Shown: positions 37,010 to 47,818, counted from the first letter of the stretch. The stretch is 64,000 nucleotides of DNA from Bacteroidetes bacterium OLB9 (GCA_001567255.1 LNBW01000054.1:19680-83679), one strand, 5' to 3'. Made by a program: numbers and translations. Notes: a model not told the origin generated them from the letters alone.

Positions 37010-38098
37010 TTAGTCTCTGGGTACAAAGTCAATACCTAAACTAAAGATATGCGATACCAACACGCCACTTACACTCCCGATATTAGCAAGTGCATAGTCC
37101 ACTTTTAGCCGTCCAAGTTTAAGTCCTAGCCCAACATTAGGTTGTACTTCAAATTTTCTTTTTGCAGTATTTACAGGATTTATCACCGACTGGATATTGC
37201 CGAGCCCGCCACGAACAAAAACTTTATCATTGTAGCCCACTTCTATGCCTAATGCAGGGTCAATACTAAAATGATCGGCTGAAACCAATGCCGCTTTTGT
37301 GCCATAAGTGGATATATTCAGGTCTAATTCGCCTAGATAACTAAAATTACCACTGGTAAACATATAGGCTCCACCTAGTACTAATCGTGGCAAGGTCAAT
37401 TCTGTACTGCTCACTGGTATATCATTACCTGTAGCCTCAAAAACTTGTTTTTCTTCATCAGTAAGGTTAAATGACCATGCATTGAAAGTAGTTGTAATGT
37501 CCCTGGCTGATGCGCCTACTCTAAAGTTGTCATTGACCTTATATTGGGCACTCACATCTGCACCAAAACCCCATGCTTTACCAAATGAACCTATTGACCT
37601 GTGGATTACCTTCACATTAGCTCCGACAGCTAGTCTATCTTCAGCATCGAGTGATCTCGCATAAGAAAAGATACCGGCATAATCTGCTGCTGAAAAATTG
37701 GTCACCCGATTGTAATCTACCGTACCATCAGGGCCTATCAAGTTGAGGGTATTAGGTATGTTATCTACGCCCAGTCGTATAAACGAAAAAGCAGCTACCT
37801 GCTTGCGGTGACCATCAATCTTTTTAGCCAGTGAGATATAATCGTAATTGGCTATACCACCAAACCACTTGGCATGCATCGCATTCAATTGCAGATTTCC
37901 ATTTACACCTATCATTCCGGCAGTATTCCAGTAGCCTCCAGTACCATCATCGACGGAAGCGACTATAGCGCCTGACATGCCGTGTGCCCTGGCGCCTACT
38001 CCAATATTGAGAAATTCATTGACAAACTTCTGTCCATATGTTAGCGTATTTATAGATAATACCAGGATAAGAATGTACCATTTTTTTTGCATCATCAT
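37010..38098 (-). CDS. PorV/PorQ-family outer-membrane protein
   Basis: The 362-residue protein has a signal peptide (cleavage near 22, LTYGQ) and the family start FLNIGVGARAHGMSGAIVAS, followed by DDGTGGYWNTAGM (about 51-63). The rest is a beta-barrel of FadL-like type. PorV is part of the type IX secretion apparatus as a cargo shuttle, but paralogues are common and this one may have another role. Its presence, with a T9SS cargo at 46.4 kb, agrees with type IX secretion in this organism. Confidence 0.8.
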   Translation of the reverse strand: MMMQKKWYILILVLSINTLTYGQKFVNEFLNIGVGARAHGMSGAIVASVDDGTGGYWNTAGMIGVNGNLQLNAMHAKWFGGIANYDYISLAKKIDGHRKQVAAFSFIRLGVDNIPNTLNLIGPDGTVDYNRVTNFSAADYAGIFSYARSLDAEDRLAVGANVKVIHRSIGSFGKAWGFGADVSAQYKVNDNFRVGASARDITTTFNAWSFNLTDEEKQVFEATGNDIPVSSTELTLPRLVLGGAYMFTSGNFSYLGELDLNISTYGTKAALVSADHFSIDPALGIEVGYNDKVFVRGGLGNIQSVINPVNTAKRKFEVQPNVGLGLKLGRLKVDYALANIGSVSGVLVSHIFSLGIDFVPRD

Positions 38099-38201
38099 CT
38101 TAAATAGTGATTTTATATTATCTCTTAATCAATAGCGTATAGCCGTTTAAAAAAAATTCACTACTGCTATTAACGCAAAGATTTTAAAAAACAATATCTT
38201 T

Positions 38202-39938
38202 ATGCCAAATTATTTTAAGATGCAAAGTAAAACATTTTCATTGACACTTAGAAATATATTATACTTTTTCTTAATATTTTTAATTGTTAGTTGCAAAATC
38301 AATAAGGAAAATCCAGTTCCATACACCAGCACAAAATCTATTAGTTCAGATAGTGCGATGGTAGTGAGTGCACATCCATTGGCTTCAGCTGCAGGTATCA
38401 ATATCTTAAAGCAAGGCGGCAATGCGATTGATGCAGCCATAGCGGTGCAATTTGCTTTAGCTGTTTGTTATCCGGGAGCTGGCAACATTGGTGGTGGTGG
38501 ATTTTTAGTGTACCGAAGTGCAGATGGCCAAAGCACTACACTTGATTATAGAGAAAAGGCGCCAGCTCGTGCTACAACGGATATGTATCTTGACAAAGAT
38601 GGTAATGCTATAGAAGATCTCAGTAAATACGGACATCTTGCAGCAGGTGTACCAGGCACTGTAGATGGTATGTACCAGGCATATGAAAAGTACAGTAAAC
38701 TTCGTGACTGGACAAAACTAATATCACCTGCTATCGAGCTAGCCGAAAAAGGCTTTCGGATTACTGAAGCTGAAGCTGCTCATCTAAACGCAGCTCAGGA
38801 CAATTTTAAAAAATACAATCGCCATACGACATCTTTTGAAAAAGAGGCTTGGGCTGCAGGTGACTTATTGGTTCAATCAGAACTAGCTTCAACACTAAAG
38901 CGAATCAGCAAAAATGGTAGAGCTGGCTTTTACGAAGGCGAAACTGCGCAACTCATAGTGGACGAAAAGAATGCAGGGAAAGGATTAATTTCACTTGATG
39001 ATTTAAAAAATTATCATTCAGTGTGGCGCGAACCATTGAAAACAACCTACCGCGGATACGATATCATCTCTATGCCACCACCATCATCTGGAGGAATAGC
39101 ACTAGCCCAATTGCTAAAAATGGTAGAGCCCTACCCTATAGACGCTCTGAAGTTTCAGTCTGCAGCATCTGTTCACTTGATTACCGAAGCAGAACGACGT
39201 GTGTATGCAGATAGAGCCTACTATTTAGGAGATCCCGATTTTGTTCATGTGCCTACATCAAAGTTGATTGATCCTACTTATTTAGAGCAAAGAATGAGTG
39301 ATTTCAATCCAAGGCAAGCTAGCAAAAGTGAGGATATCAAACATGGCATGGTAGAAAGTGAAGAAACAACACACTACAGCATCGTGGATCAATACGGTAA
39401 TGCGGTATCCGTGACAACCACACTCAATGGCTCCTACGGTTCTTACATCGTCGTCAAAGGAGCAGGTTTTCTTCTGAATAATGAGATGGATGATTTTTCT
39501 GTAAAACCCGGTACACCCAATTTATACGGTCTGATTGGTGCAGAAGCTAATAAGATAGAACCCAATAAGCGTATGCTCTCCTCAATGACACCTACCATTG
39601 TGACTAAAGACAATTCGTTGAAAATTGTGGTAGGCACTCCAGGTGGTTCGACCATCATTACATCCGTATTTCAAACCATCATTAATGTCATCGATTATGG
39701 TATGAATATCAATGAAGCAGTTCAAGCACCGAGATTTCATCATCAATGGCTTCCTGATGTAATCTATTGCGAAAAAGGTGCGATATCTGAATCAGAAAGA
39801 AAAATACTCTATAGTATAGGCCATAAATTTGAAGATAGAGATAATATAGGGCGAGTGGAAGCAATTTTGATTGATGATGGCGGCCAACTTCATGGAGCAG
39901 CTGACCATCGTGGTGATGATGATGTCAAAGGATTTTAA
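38202..39938 (+). CDS. ggt: Gamma-glutamyltransferase
   Basis: The 578-residue protein starts with a lipoprotein-like signal (FLIVSC, Cys about 31) and has the GGT core. The N-terminal part has SAHPLASAAGINILKQGGNAIDAAIA (about 52-77). The nucleophile that becomes the N-terminus of the small subunit on autocleavage is Thr389 in TTHYSIVD. Later GGGxxI-type substrate loops (GTPGGSTIITSV, about 484-495) are present. It cleaves glutathione and other gamma-glutamyl compounds, probably in the periplasm. ATG 38220 is an alternative start. Monocistronic. Confidence 0.93.
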   Translation: MPNYFKMQSKTFSLTLRNILYFFLIFLIVSCKINKENPVPYTSTKSISSDSAMVVSAHPLASAAGINILKQGGNAIDAAIAVQFALAVCYPGAGNIGGGGFLVYRSADGQSTTLDYREKAPARATTDMYLDKDGNAIEDLSKYGHLAAGVPGTVDGMYQAYEKYSKLRDWTKLISPAIELAEKGFRITEAEAAHLNAAQDNFKKYNRHTTSFEKEAWAAGDLLVQSELASTLKRISKNGRAGFYEGETAQLIVDEKNAGKGLISLDDLKNYHSVWREPLKTTYRGYDIISMPPPSSGGIALAQLLKMVEPYPIDALKFQSAASVHLITEAERRVYADRAYYLGDPDFVHVPTSKLIDPTYLEQRMSDFNPRQASKSEDIKHGMVESEETTHYSIVDQYGNAVSVTTTLNGSYGSYIVVKGAGFLLNNEMDDFSVKPGTPNLYGLIGAEANKIEPNKRMLSSMTPTIVTKDNSLKIVVGTPGGSTIITSVFQTIINVIDYGMNINEAVQAPRFHHQWLPDVIYCEKGAISESERKILYSIGHKFEDRDNIGRVEAILIDDGGQLHGAADHRGDDDVKGF

Positions 39939-40057
39939 GATTTGAATAGCACCTTATAGAGAATTATAAACTAAAGGCAATGCAGTGTTTTAAGTGCAGA
40001 CATTCATATATCAATATTTCTCAAATACTAAATATATGTTAAACCACATTTTATTTA

Positions 40058-40075
40058 GTTCGGTTCTAACCGAAC
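40058..40075. promoter_or_regulatory. 18-bp operator GTTCGGTT-CT-AACCGAAC
   Basis: Perfect 8-base arms around a CT spacer end six bases before the TATATTTG box of the regulator gene. This overlaps the promoter, as expected for autorepression by the adjacent MarR/GbsR protein and control of the efflux operon. Confidence 0.75.
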
Positions 40076-40081
40076 CAACTG

Positions 40082-40089
40082 TATATTTG
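40082..40089 (+). promoter_or_regulatory. TATATTTG -7 box for the efflux operon
   Basis: TATATTTG followed by C, ten bases before the GTG start at 40100, matches TAnnTTTG. Leader would be very short. Confidence 0.6.
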
Positions 40090-40099
40090 CAAAAATTTT

Positions 40100-40591
40100 G
40101 TGAGCAAATTGGAAGATTCAGTCAAAACAACATTGATCGAAGATTTAGTAACACACCATATTGAGTCGGCAAAACTGCCTCCTTTGGCAGCTAAAATATT
40201 TTCTTTTATTTTAGTGAATGATCGGCCTGATGGCTTTACATTTGATGAGCTTGTTGATACATTCCACGTCAGTAAAAGTTCTGTGTCCACCAATTTAAAC
40301 CTCCTTGTTCAATATGATTTTCTTATTCAATTTAATAAGATCGGAGAAAGAAAGCGCAGGTACAAACTTACTTCTCAGTATCTTGAAATCAGGCTTAAAA
40401 AAATAAGAAAAGATCTGATCAGAGAGAAATATCTTGTTGAGAAGTTGGTACAGTTTCATCAAGACGCACATTCAACATTTCATCAAGATGCTGTCATAAA
40501 AACCAGTATATATATTGAGCATCTGGATTATGCCATCAAAAACCTTACAAAAACAATTAACAAAATAGATAAAATAACCCATTCAATTTAA
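40100..40591 (+). CDS. GbsR/MarR-family transcriptional regulator
   Basis: The 163-residue protein has a winged helix-turn-helix (about 45-100: FTFDELVDTFHVSKSSVSTNLNLL... recognition helix) and a C-terminal helical dimerisation part. It matches GbsR-type MarR regulators found at the head of RND efflux operons in Bacteroidota. The start is GTG. It sits six bases upstream of the adaptor gene, and an 18-bp perfect palindrome lies in its promoter. It is probably a drug- or metabolite-released repressor; the inducer is unknown. Confidence 0.85.
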   Translation: MSKLEDSVKTTLIEDLVTHHIESAKLPPLAAKIFSFILVNDRPDGFTFDELVDTFHVSKSSVSTNLNLLVQYDFLIQFNKIGERKRRYKLTSQYLEIRLKKIRKDLIREKYLVEKLVQFHQDAHSTFHQDAVIKTSIYIEHLDYAIKNLTKTINKIDKITHSI

Positions 40592-40597
40592 TCTTGT

Positions 40598-41797
40598 ATG
40601 AGAATATTCAATTATAGTGCCTTAGCTGCACTCCTCTTCATTTCTATTCTTTCCTGCAAAAAAGATAGTCAAATGCAGGCTCCACCACCGCCTGCAGTAC
40701 CCGTTGTAGATGTAGTCACGCGTGATATTACTTCTTACCAGACCTATCCGGTGAGTATTGAAGGTAAGGTCAATAATGCTGTTCGTGCAAAGATATCAGG
40801 ATATATCACTCACGTATATGTAGATGAGGGGCAAATGGTCTCTAAAGGACAACCTTTATTCAAGCTCGAAACCAAAATTCAGTCAGAAGATGCTGTAGCT
40901 GCACAATCAGCAGTAGCTGCTGCTGATGCCACTATATCTGCCGCTAAAGCCGCTGTAACAGCTGCACAAGTTGAAGTAGATAAACTGACCCCACTTGTTG
41001 CAAAAGGCATCATCAGCAATGTCCAACTAGAGACAGCAAAAGCTAACTTATTACGCTCAAAAGGCCAATTAGAGCAAGCCAATGCAGCTAAGAAACAAGC
41101 AAGTGCAGGCCTTGGTGCTATTCAAGCAAATATTAATTTTGGAGTCGTAAGAAGTCCAATTAGCGGTATTGTTGGCGCCATCAATTACCGAGAGGGAAGC
41201 CTGGTAGGTCCTGGTGATCCAATGCCTATTACTACTGTTTCAGAAACGGAAGAAGTATATGCTTATTTTTCGATGAATGAAAGTGAGTATTTTGACTTTT
41301 TGAATCAAACACCAGGCGAGACTGTCAAACAAAAGTTGATTAATTTACCAGAAGTTGAACTTATACTACCTAATGGACAAACCTATAACAAAAAAGGAAA
41401 GATCAATACGGTGACAGGGCAAATTAATCCGCAAACCGGTACCATTCAATTTAGAGCTACTTTTGACAATCAAGCAAAACTACTGAGCAATGGAAACAGC
41501 GGAACGATTCGCATTCCACAGCATCTTAAAAATGTAATGGTCGTACCTGAATCCGCTGCTTTCGAACAACAAGGTGCTACTTACGTCTATAAGGTTACTA
41601 ACGACACCATTATTAACGTTCCTGTTAAGGTAATCGCTAGAGAAAACAATATGGCAGTAATTGGATCTGGCGTTCAAGTTGGTGATAAAGTAGTAGGAAA
41701 AGGTGTAGGTAAGTTAAGACCAAAAGCTGTCATTCAAAGTGTCGCTACTCCCTTAGACAGTATTGTTAATGCAATAAAACCGGTATTTAGGTCATGA
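40598..41797 (+). CDS. RND efflux periplasmic adaptor lipoprotein (AcrA-like)
   Basis: The 399-residue membrane-fusion protein has a lipoprotein signal (FISILSC, Cys about 20). A lipoyl half-motif follows (VRAKISGYITHVYVDEGQMVSKGQPLF, broken here as a barrel-sandwich domain at about 65-90), with an alanine-rich alpha-hairpin (about 100-170) and second lipoyl half (VRSPISGIVGAI, about 185-196). Beta-barrel and membrane-proximal domains complete the protein. It links the inner-membrane pump to the TolC-like channel. Its stop overlaps the permease start by four bases. Confidence 0.92.
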   Translation: MRIFNYSALAALLFISILSCKKDSQMQAPPPPAVPVVDVVTRDITSYQTYPVSIEGKVNNAVRAKISGYITHVYVDEGQMVSKGQPLFKLETKIQSEDAVAAQSAVAAADATISAAKAAVTAAQVEVDKLTPLVAKGIISNVQLETAKANLLRSKGQLEQANAAKKQASAGLGAIQANINFGVVRSPISGIVGAINYREGSLVGPGDPMPITTVSETEEVYAYFSMNESEYFDFLNQTPGETVKQKLINLPEVELILPNGQTYNKKGKINTVTGQINPQTGTIQFRATFDNQAKLLSNGNSGTIRIPQHLKNVMVVPESAAFEQQGATYVYKVTNDTIINVPVKVIARENNMAVIGSGVQVGDKVVGKGVGKLRPKAVIQSVATPLDSIVNAIKPVFRS

Positions 41798-44700
41798 TAA
41801 AAACATTTATAAATAGACCGGTACTTTCAGCGGTTGTATCTATTTTGATCGTTATATTGGGTATCTTGGGCTTAATCAATCTGCCCATCACTCAATACCC
41901 TGAAATTGCTCCACCTACAGTAAGTATTAATACTAATTACCCAGGAGCCAATGCAGAGACTGTAATGCGAAGTGTTATTATTCCTATTGAAGAGCAAGTC
42001 AATGGTGTAGAAAACATGATTTACATTACTTCATCTGCTTCCAATGATGGTTCTGCCAATATACAGGTTTTTTTTGAACAAGGAACTGACCCAGATATTG
42101 CAGCCGTCAATGTGCAAAACCGGGTAGCCAGAGCTACACCATTGCTTCCTGCAGAAGTGACGAGATCGGGAGTGGTGACACAAAAACAGCAATCGAGTGC
42201 GTTGATGTACTTATCATTCTACTCGACTAACCCGATTTATGATGATATTTTTCTGCAAAATTATCTCAACATTAATGTTGTTCCTGAAATAAAACGGATT
42301 AAAGGGGTTGGAGATGCTAATGCCTTTGGGGGCAAAACTTACGCTATGCGTATCTGGCTTAAGCCTGACAAAATGGCTGCCTATGGGCTTATGCCTACAG
42401 ATGTTACTTCATCCATTAATGAGCAAAGCCGCGAAGCAGCTGCCGGATTTTTAGGTAGCAACTCTGGAAGTTCATTTGAATATGTAATCCGATACAAAGG
42501 CAAATATGACAAAGTACAAGAATATGAAGATATCGTTATCAAATCCCTAGGGAATGGACAGTTTTTACGTTTAAAAGATGTGGCAGAAATCCAGCTTGAT
42601 GCATTGAGCTATTCAGGTGTGGGTGAAAACAACGGATACCCAGCAATGAGTATGGGAATATTTCAAACGCCTGGATCTAATGCACGAGAGATCAACAATA
42701 ATATCAAAGCTTATTTGAAAGAAGTAGAAAAAAGCCTTCCTGAAGGTATTAGCTACACTATAAATTTTGATACAAATGAGTTCTTGGAAGCATCGATTTC
42801 TAAAGTCATCACAACTTTGATAGAGGCCTTTATTCTGGTATTTATTGTTGTATTTATCTTCCTTCAAGATTTTAGATCAACATTAATTCCTGCCATTGCA
42901 GTTCCGGTATCTATCATAGGCACCTTCTTTTTCCTCAATCTTTTTGGATATTCACTCAACCTTTTAACACTCTTTGCTTTAGTACTCGCTATCGGAATTG
43001 TAGTAGATGATGCGATTGTTGTAGTAGAAGCAGTACACGCCAAACTTGAAAAAGGTGAGAAAGATTCTAAAGCAGCAACCGTCAGTGCAATGAGCGAAAT
43101 AACAGGTGCTATCATTTCCATTACGCTTGTTATGGCATCTGTTTTTATTCCAGTTACCTTTTTGAAAGGGCCAACAGGTGTTTTTTATCAGCAGTTTGGT
43201 ATCACGCTCATCGTAGCTATAGCCATTTCAGCCGTCAATGCACTCTCTTTGAGCCCTATGCTATGTGCGTTATTCCTGAAAGGCAATCATGAAGATGAAT
43301 CTTATGCCAATAAGAACTTTATTCAGAAGTTCTTCCATAAGTTTGATGCAGCTTTCCACGCTACAACCACTAGATATGGGATGTTGGTGTCTTATATCAT
43401 ACGTAATAAATGGTTGGTTGGCGTAGGGCTTGTTCTTGCTGTTCTAATCATGCTGTGGTCTAACAACACGATGCCGAAAGGTTTTGTACCTACTGAAGAT
43501 CGAGGTATTATCTTTACCAATGTAGAATTGCCTCCTGGAGCTTCAATGGAACGTACTTATAATGTCATGAGAGAAATCGAAAAAACGGTAAACCAACTTC
43601 CAGGTATCAAAGGAATGACGATTTCTACAGGTAGGAGCTTCTTCTCAGGTACTGGTAGCAATAATGGACTTGGATTTATCCGTATGAAGCCTTTTGACGA
43701 AAGAAAAAAAGATCCTAATCTCTCTTTTGATAAGATTGTCAAATCACTATACAAAGCAGTATCAGGCATTGCGGATGCACAAATCATTTTCTTCACTCCA
43801 CCAAGTGTGCCAGGATTTGGAGCAAATGCAGGTTTTGAGATTGTGTTGCTAGACAAAGGCGGCCATGAAATCAGCGAAGTAGATGAAGTGTCTAAAGAAT
43901 TTCTTTCAGATTTGATGCAAAGGCCTGAAATCCAATTTGCACAGTCGCCTTTCAATACAAAATTTCCTCAGTACGAAATGGTCATCAATGTAGAGCGAGC
44001 TGAAGAAACAGGTGTGTCTGTTGCTAGTATTCTATCAGTCATGCAAGGCTACATCGGTGGAATCTATACGACTGATTTTTCCAAATATGGCAAGCAATAT
44101 AGAGTTATGGTACAGTCACTGCCTGAATCCAGAATGGATGTAAATAGTCTGAGCCAGCTATATGTCAGAACATCATCCGGCAAAATGACGCCAGTTTCTC
44201 AGTTTGTTACGCTCAAAAGAGTATTTGGGCCACAATCTATCAATCGGTATAATCTATTTACCTCTGTAAAAGTGACTGGAGCCAATGCACAAGGTTATAG
44301 TACCGGTGATGCGATTAATGCTGTTAATGAGGTCGCAGCCAAAGCACTACCTTCTGATTATGGCATAGATTATACAGGTCTGACAAGAGAAGAAGTTAAA
44401 GCAGGATCACAAGCAATTATCATCTTTTTACTGAGTTTGATTTTTGTATATTTTCTATTAGCTGCACAGTACGACAGTTTTGTACAACCGTTATCAATCA
44501 TTCTTTCTTTGCCTTTTGGGGTGATGGGGGCTTTTTTTAGGACAAAAACTAGCAGGCCTTGAAAATAACATCTATTTTCAAATAGCATTGATTATGCTGG
44601 TTGGACTTCTAGCTAAAAACGCCATCTTGATAGTTGAATTTGCGCTGCAAAGAAGACGGCATGGTGAATCTATAGGCATGTCAGCTGTTAATGCGGCTAA

Positions 44701-44944
44701 AGCTCGTCTCCGACCAATCCTGATGACTTCATTTGCATTTATTTTTGGAATGTTGCCATTGGTGCTTGCTACAGGAATCGGAGCAACAGGCAACCGTTCT
44801 ATCGGAACAGGTGCCGCCAGTGGTTTGTTGGTAGGAACAGTATTAGGTGTATTAGCAGTACCTGTGTTTTATGTGATATTTCAGTATATTCAGGAGAAAA
44901 TCACACCAGTGGTATTTGAAAATAAAGAAAATGTACAATCTTAA
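41794..44944 (+). CDS. RND multidrug efflux permease (AcrB-like), frameshifted
   Basis: This HAE1-family RND pump begins MIKTFINRPVLSAVV and has twelve membrane helices in two sets. The proton-relay pair is in GIVVDDAIVVVE (about 400-411). The frame breaks in a run of seven T at 44532-44538. With six T it reads GAFLGQKLAGLENNIYFQIAL and continues to 44944, giving 1049 residues, a normal length. The broken C-terminal portion contains the last helices (LVGLLAKNAILIVEFA), so the 5' frame alone would be inactive. It exports drugs or toxic amphiphiles with the flanking adaptor and channel; substrate unknown. Confidence 0.9.
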
Positions 44945-44965
44945 TCACGATTTTATTTGACAAAT

Positions 44966-46366
44966 ATGAATTCACTAAAATATATAAGCCTTTTTGTTGT
45001 ACTTTTCAGTTTGCAATCGTGTTTTACGGCTAAAACCTATGTGAGACCAGAGCAAGTAGTGGATGAAAAGTATTTCAGATCAGACCAAATTTCAGATGAC
45101 ACCTCCAGCATTGCTAATTTAGATTGGAGAGAGATTTTTAAAGACGAAAAATTGCAAGACTACATTGCAACAGCTTTGGCTAATAATCTTGACATACGCA
45201 TGGCTTTGCAGCAAATTGAAGTCGCTGCTGCCTATGTTCGTCAGGGTAAAGCTGGCTACTTTCCTACTTTTAATCTCGGTGCAGACTATGCAATGAATAG
45301 CCCATCGCTCAATTCATTATCAGGGCAAAACCTGGATGAAAGGAGTACCTTAGGTCAATATGAACTATTCGGTAATTTGTCATGGGAAGCTGACATCTGG
45401 GGTAAAATCAGAAGCAATGACCGTGCAACAAGAGCTGAGTTTATGCAAACAGTAGCTGCCCATCAAGCCATTAAATCAAGACTTGTATCGGCAGTGGCTT
45501 CTGCTTACTATCAGTTAGTATCTCTTGATGCTCAACGAAATATAACTGAGGAAACTATTGAGACAAGAAAGCAAAGCATAGAAACTATCAATGCTTTAAA
45601 ATCATCCGGATATGTTACAGAAGTAGCTGTTAAACAAACAGAAGCTCAACTTTTTAATGCTCAGGCCTTGCTCCTTGATATTGACAATAATATCAAACTG
45701 ATGGAAAACACCATGTGTGTCTTGATGGGTGAATCCCCGCATGGTATCGACAGAAACGCACTGGAATCGCAGACTATGGATACTTTGTTTTCTATTGGTG
45801 TGCCTGTACAACTACTTAGCAATAGGCCAGATGTGTTGGCAGCAGAAAATGGCTTGATTAGTGCTTTTGAACTGACGAATGTGGCTAGAAGCAACTTTTA
45901 TCCTTCATTGAGGCTTACTGCCGGAGGAGGTTTACAAAGTCTAACATTCGAAAAGCTGTTTAATGTCAACTCCTTATTTGCATCCATTGTCGGTTCGCTG
46001 GCTCAACCGATTTTCAATGGAAGGCAAGTAAGAACTCAATATGAAGTAAGAAGGGCACAGCAGGAAGCTGCTTATCTCAATTATAAGCAAACCATACTTA
46101 CAGCAAGTAAAGAAGTCTCCGATGCCCTATACACTTTGCAGAGAGATAAAGAGAAAATTCAATTAAAACAGCAAGAATATCAGGCATATACACAAGCAAT
46201 TGAATATTCTGAAGAATTGTTGAATTACGGCCTGGCAAATTATCTTGAAGTGCTGACTGCAAGACAAAATGCATTGAATGCACAACTTGCTGTTACTAAT
46301 ACAGCGTTTTCAAGACTGAACGCAATGGTACAATTATACCGTGCTGTTGGTGGAGGATGGAAATAA
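44966..46366 (+). CDS. TolC-like outer-membrane efflux lipoprotein (NodT type)
   Basis: The 466-residue product has a lipoprotein signal (FSLQSC, Cys about 15) and two OEP repeats. The first has WREIFKDEKLQDYIATALANN (split family segment at about 53-73) and QGKAGYFPTFNLGA. The second has LLSNRPDVLAAENGLISAF (about 280-298) and ARSNFYPSLRLTAGG. It forms the outer-membrane tunnel of the pump. ATG 44966 is chosen over a TTG at 44957. A terminator follows at 46386. Confidence 0.92.
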   Translation: MNSLKYISLFVVLFSLQSCFTAKTYVRPEQVVDEKYFRSDQISDDTSSIANLDWREIFKDEKLQDYIATALANNLDIRMALQQIEVAAAYVRQGKAGYFPTFNLGADYAMNSPSLNSLSGQNLDERSTLGQYELFGNLSWEADIWGKIRSNDRATRAEFMQTVAAHQAIKSRLVSAVASAYYQLVSLDAQRNITEETIETRKQSIETINALKSSGYVTEVAVKQTEAQLFNAQALLLDIDNNIKLMENTMCVLMGESPHGIDRNALESQTMDTLFSIGVPVQLLSNRPDVLAAENGLISAFELTNVARSNFYPSLRLTAGGGLQSLTFEKLFNVNSLFASIVGSLAQPIFNGRQVRTQYEVRRAQQEAAYLNYKQTILTASKEVSDALYTLQRDKEKIQLKQQEYQAYTQAIEYSEELLNYGLANYLEVLTARQNALNAQLAVTNTAFSRLNAMVQLYRAVGGGWK

Positions 46367-46385
46367 GGTGATTTACATATGGATT

Positions 46386-46417
46386 AAAAAAAAAGCGACG
46401 CAAGGTCGCTTTTTTTG
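46386..46417. terminator. Bidirectional terminator after the efflux operon
   Basis: AAAGCGAC (46392-46399) and GTCGCTTT (46405-46412) pair around GCAAG, with A-rich left flank and T-run on the right. It serves the plus-strand efflux operon and the convergent T9SS cargo gene. Confidence 0.9.
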
Positions 46418-46438
46418 TTATATCATATCAAGGGATTA

Positions 46439-47818
46439 CTATTCAATGATAATCATCTTTTTAGAAATAACGGCATCTGCGGCTTGCAAAGAATAAAATA
46501 CCGTTCCTGACACGCCTAGCATATCTTTGGTTAATCTCATAATATTATTTCCCGGGACGGCTTGCATCTCATATTTTCCTAACACTTTACCTGATAAATC
46601 ATAAAAAGTTAAAGATATCGGCTGAGCTTCAGCTACTTCAAATGAAATTACTGTTTCATCACTAAAAGGATTAGGCATATTTTGGTGTAATTGAACCGCA
46701 CTGAAATTACTGTTATTGACCAGCAGTTGAACGTCACCAACATTAAATGCTTTATCATAATATTCTGCATCAGTAAAATCAGAATTCAAATGAATCACAT
46801 CCTTGAGTTGTGCCAATTGATCCGCTCTAACTACCAACGTAAACAACACATCGTTTTGACTTGCACTTATCGGCAACGCTTCTGAGTAACTCAAAGTCAT
46901 TTGATCGGGTGTTTTTATCCATATATTCTCGTCAGTTATATCTAAAACTCCTTTCTCAATACCTACAAATGATGCGTTATTAAGATTCAATGTATATTGG
47001 AAGCCAAAGACATCATTCAATTTTTCTGCTCGCACAGGAATGCGTATATTCTCACCAGGCTGTAGTGTCACATTGTCAGTACAGAGCAGTAATTTTTGTG
47101 TACTGCGTTTAGATATGTGTTGATCATTTAAGTGTACTTCTGCACTATAATTTACATCGCCTATTTTGATTGCAGTAAAATCATAACCAGACATATCTTT
47201 TGCCAGATTTTTGACTGCAACATACTCCATAAAATTAATAGGAGAAAGAAGAATTGGAGTCCCTTTAAGTGAGAATCGCCAGCTTTGATTAGTTAGCCTA
47301 GGTTTAATTCCTAAAAGTAGCTTTCTGATTTCGGTTAAATCTGCTGCAGTGATTTTGCCATCATCATTGGCATCAGCTGCAACCTTTTGATACACAGTAA
47401 AAGTGTCAATACCCAAGATATACCGCTGAATGAATACCATATCCAGTGTACTCACACCATTATTATGATCATCATTTTTTTCTAAAGCAATCGTATAGTC
47501 ATACCCTTGATAGTGGTCAGCATTATATTGTCCTGATGTATTGCTTTTAGTCTCTTTAGGATAATTAGCCAATTGCGGATGAACAGTAAATTTAACTGAG
47601 ACATCCTTTAGACCATCACCTCTAGGAGTCAGAATGGTTCCGGAGATATAGGATTTAAGAGTGTCCAGCATCACATATTCTGAAAATTCTGAACTTACTT
47701 TATTGCTTATCTTTAAGATATCCGTTTTTGAAGAAGAAATTGAAGCTGATTGACCTTCAAAGCTTATCAACATTGCCAGAATAAAACTGACCATTGATAA
47801 ACGAAAAAAACTTTTCAT
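46439..47818 (-). CDS. Secreted dockerin/cohesin-like protein with T9SS sorting domain
   Basis: The 459-residue protein has a signal peptide (cleavage near 24). A carboxypeptidase-regulatory-like segment comes first (about 55-115), then a dockerin-type calcium pair (NNGVSTLDMVFIQRYILG and ADANDDGKITAADLTEIRKL, about 118-170). A cohesin-like beta domain (about 245-365) follows, and a C-terminal type IX sorting domain begins QNMPNPFSDETVISF (about 384-398). It should be exported to the surface by the T9SS. Such mixed dockerin proteins are common in Saprospirales; no cellulosome is implied. Monocistronic with a TATCTTTG box. Confidence 0.85.
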   Translation of the reverse strand: MKSFFRLSMVSFILAMLISFEGQSASISSSKTDILKISNKVSSEFSEYVMLDTLKSYISGTILTPRGDGLKDVSVKFTVHPQLANYPKETKSNTSGQYNADHYQGYDYTIALEKNDDHNNGVSTLDMVFIQRYILGIDTFTVYQKVAADANDDGKITAADLTEIRKLLLGIKPRLTNQSWRFSLKGTPILLSPINFMEYVAVKNLAKDMSGYDFTAIKIGDVNYSAEVHLNDQHISKRSTQKLLLCTDNVTLQPGENIRIPVRAEKLNDVFGFQYTLNLNNASFVGIEKGVLDITDENIWIKTPDQMTLSYSEALPISASQNDVLFTLVVRADQLAQLKDVIHLNSDFTDAEYYDKAFNVGDVQLLVNNSNFSAVQLHQNMPNPFSDETVISFEVAEAQPISLTFYDLSGKVLGKYEMQAVPGNNIMRLTKDMLGVSGTVFYSLQAADAVISKKMIIIE

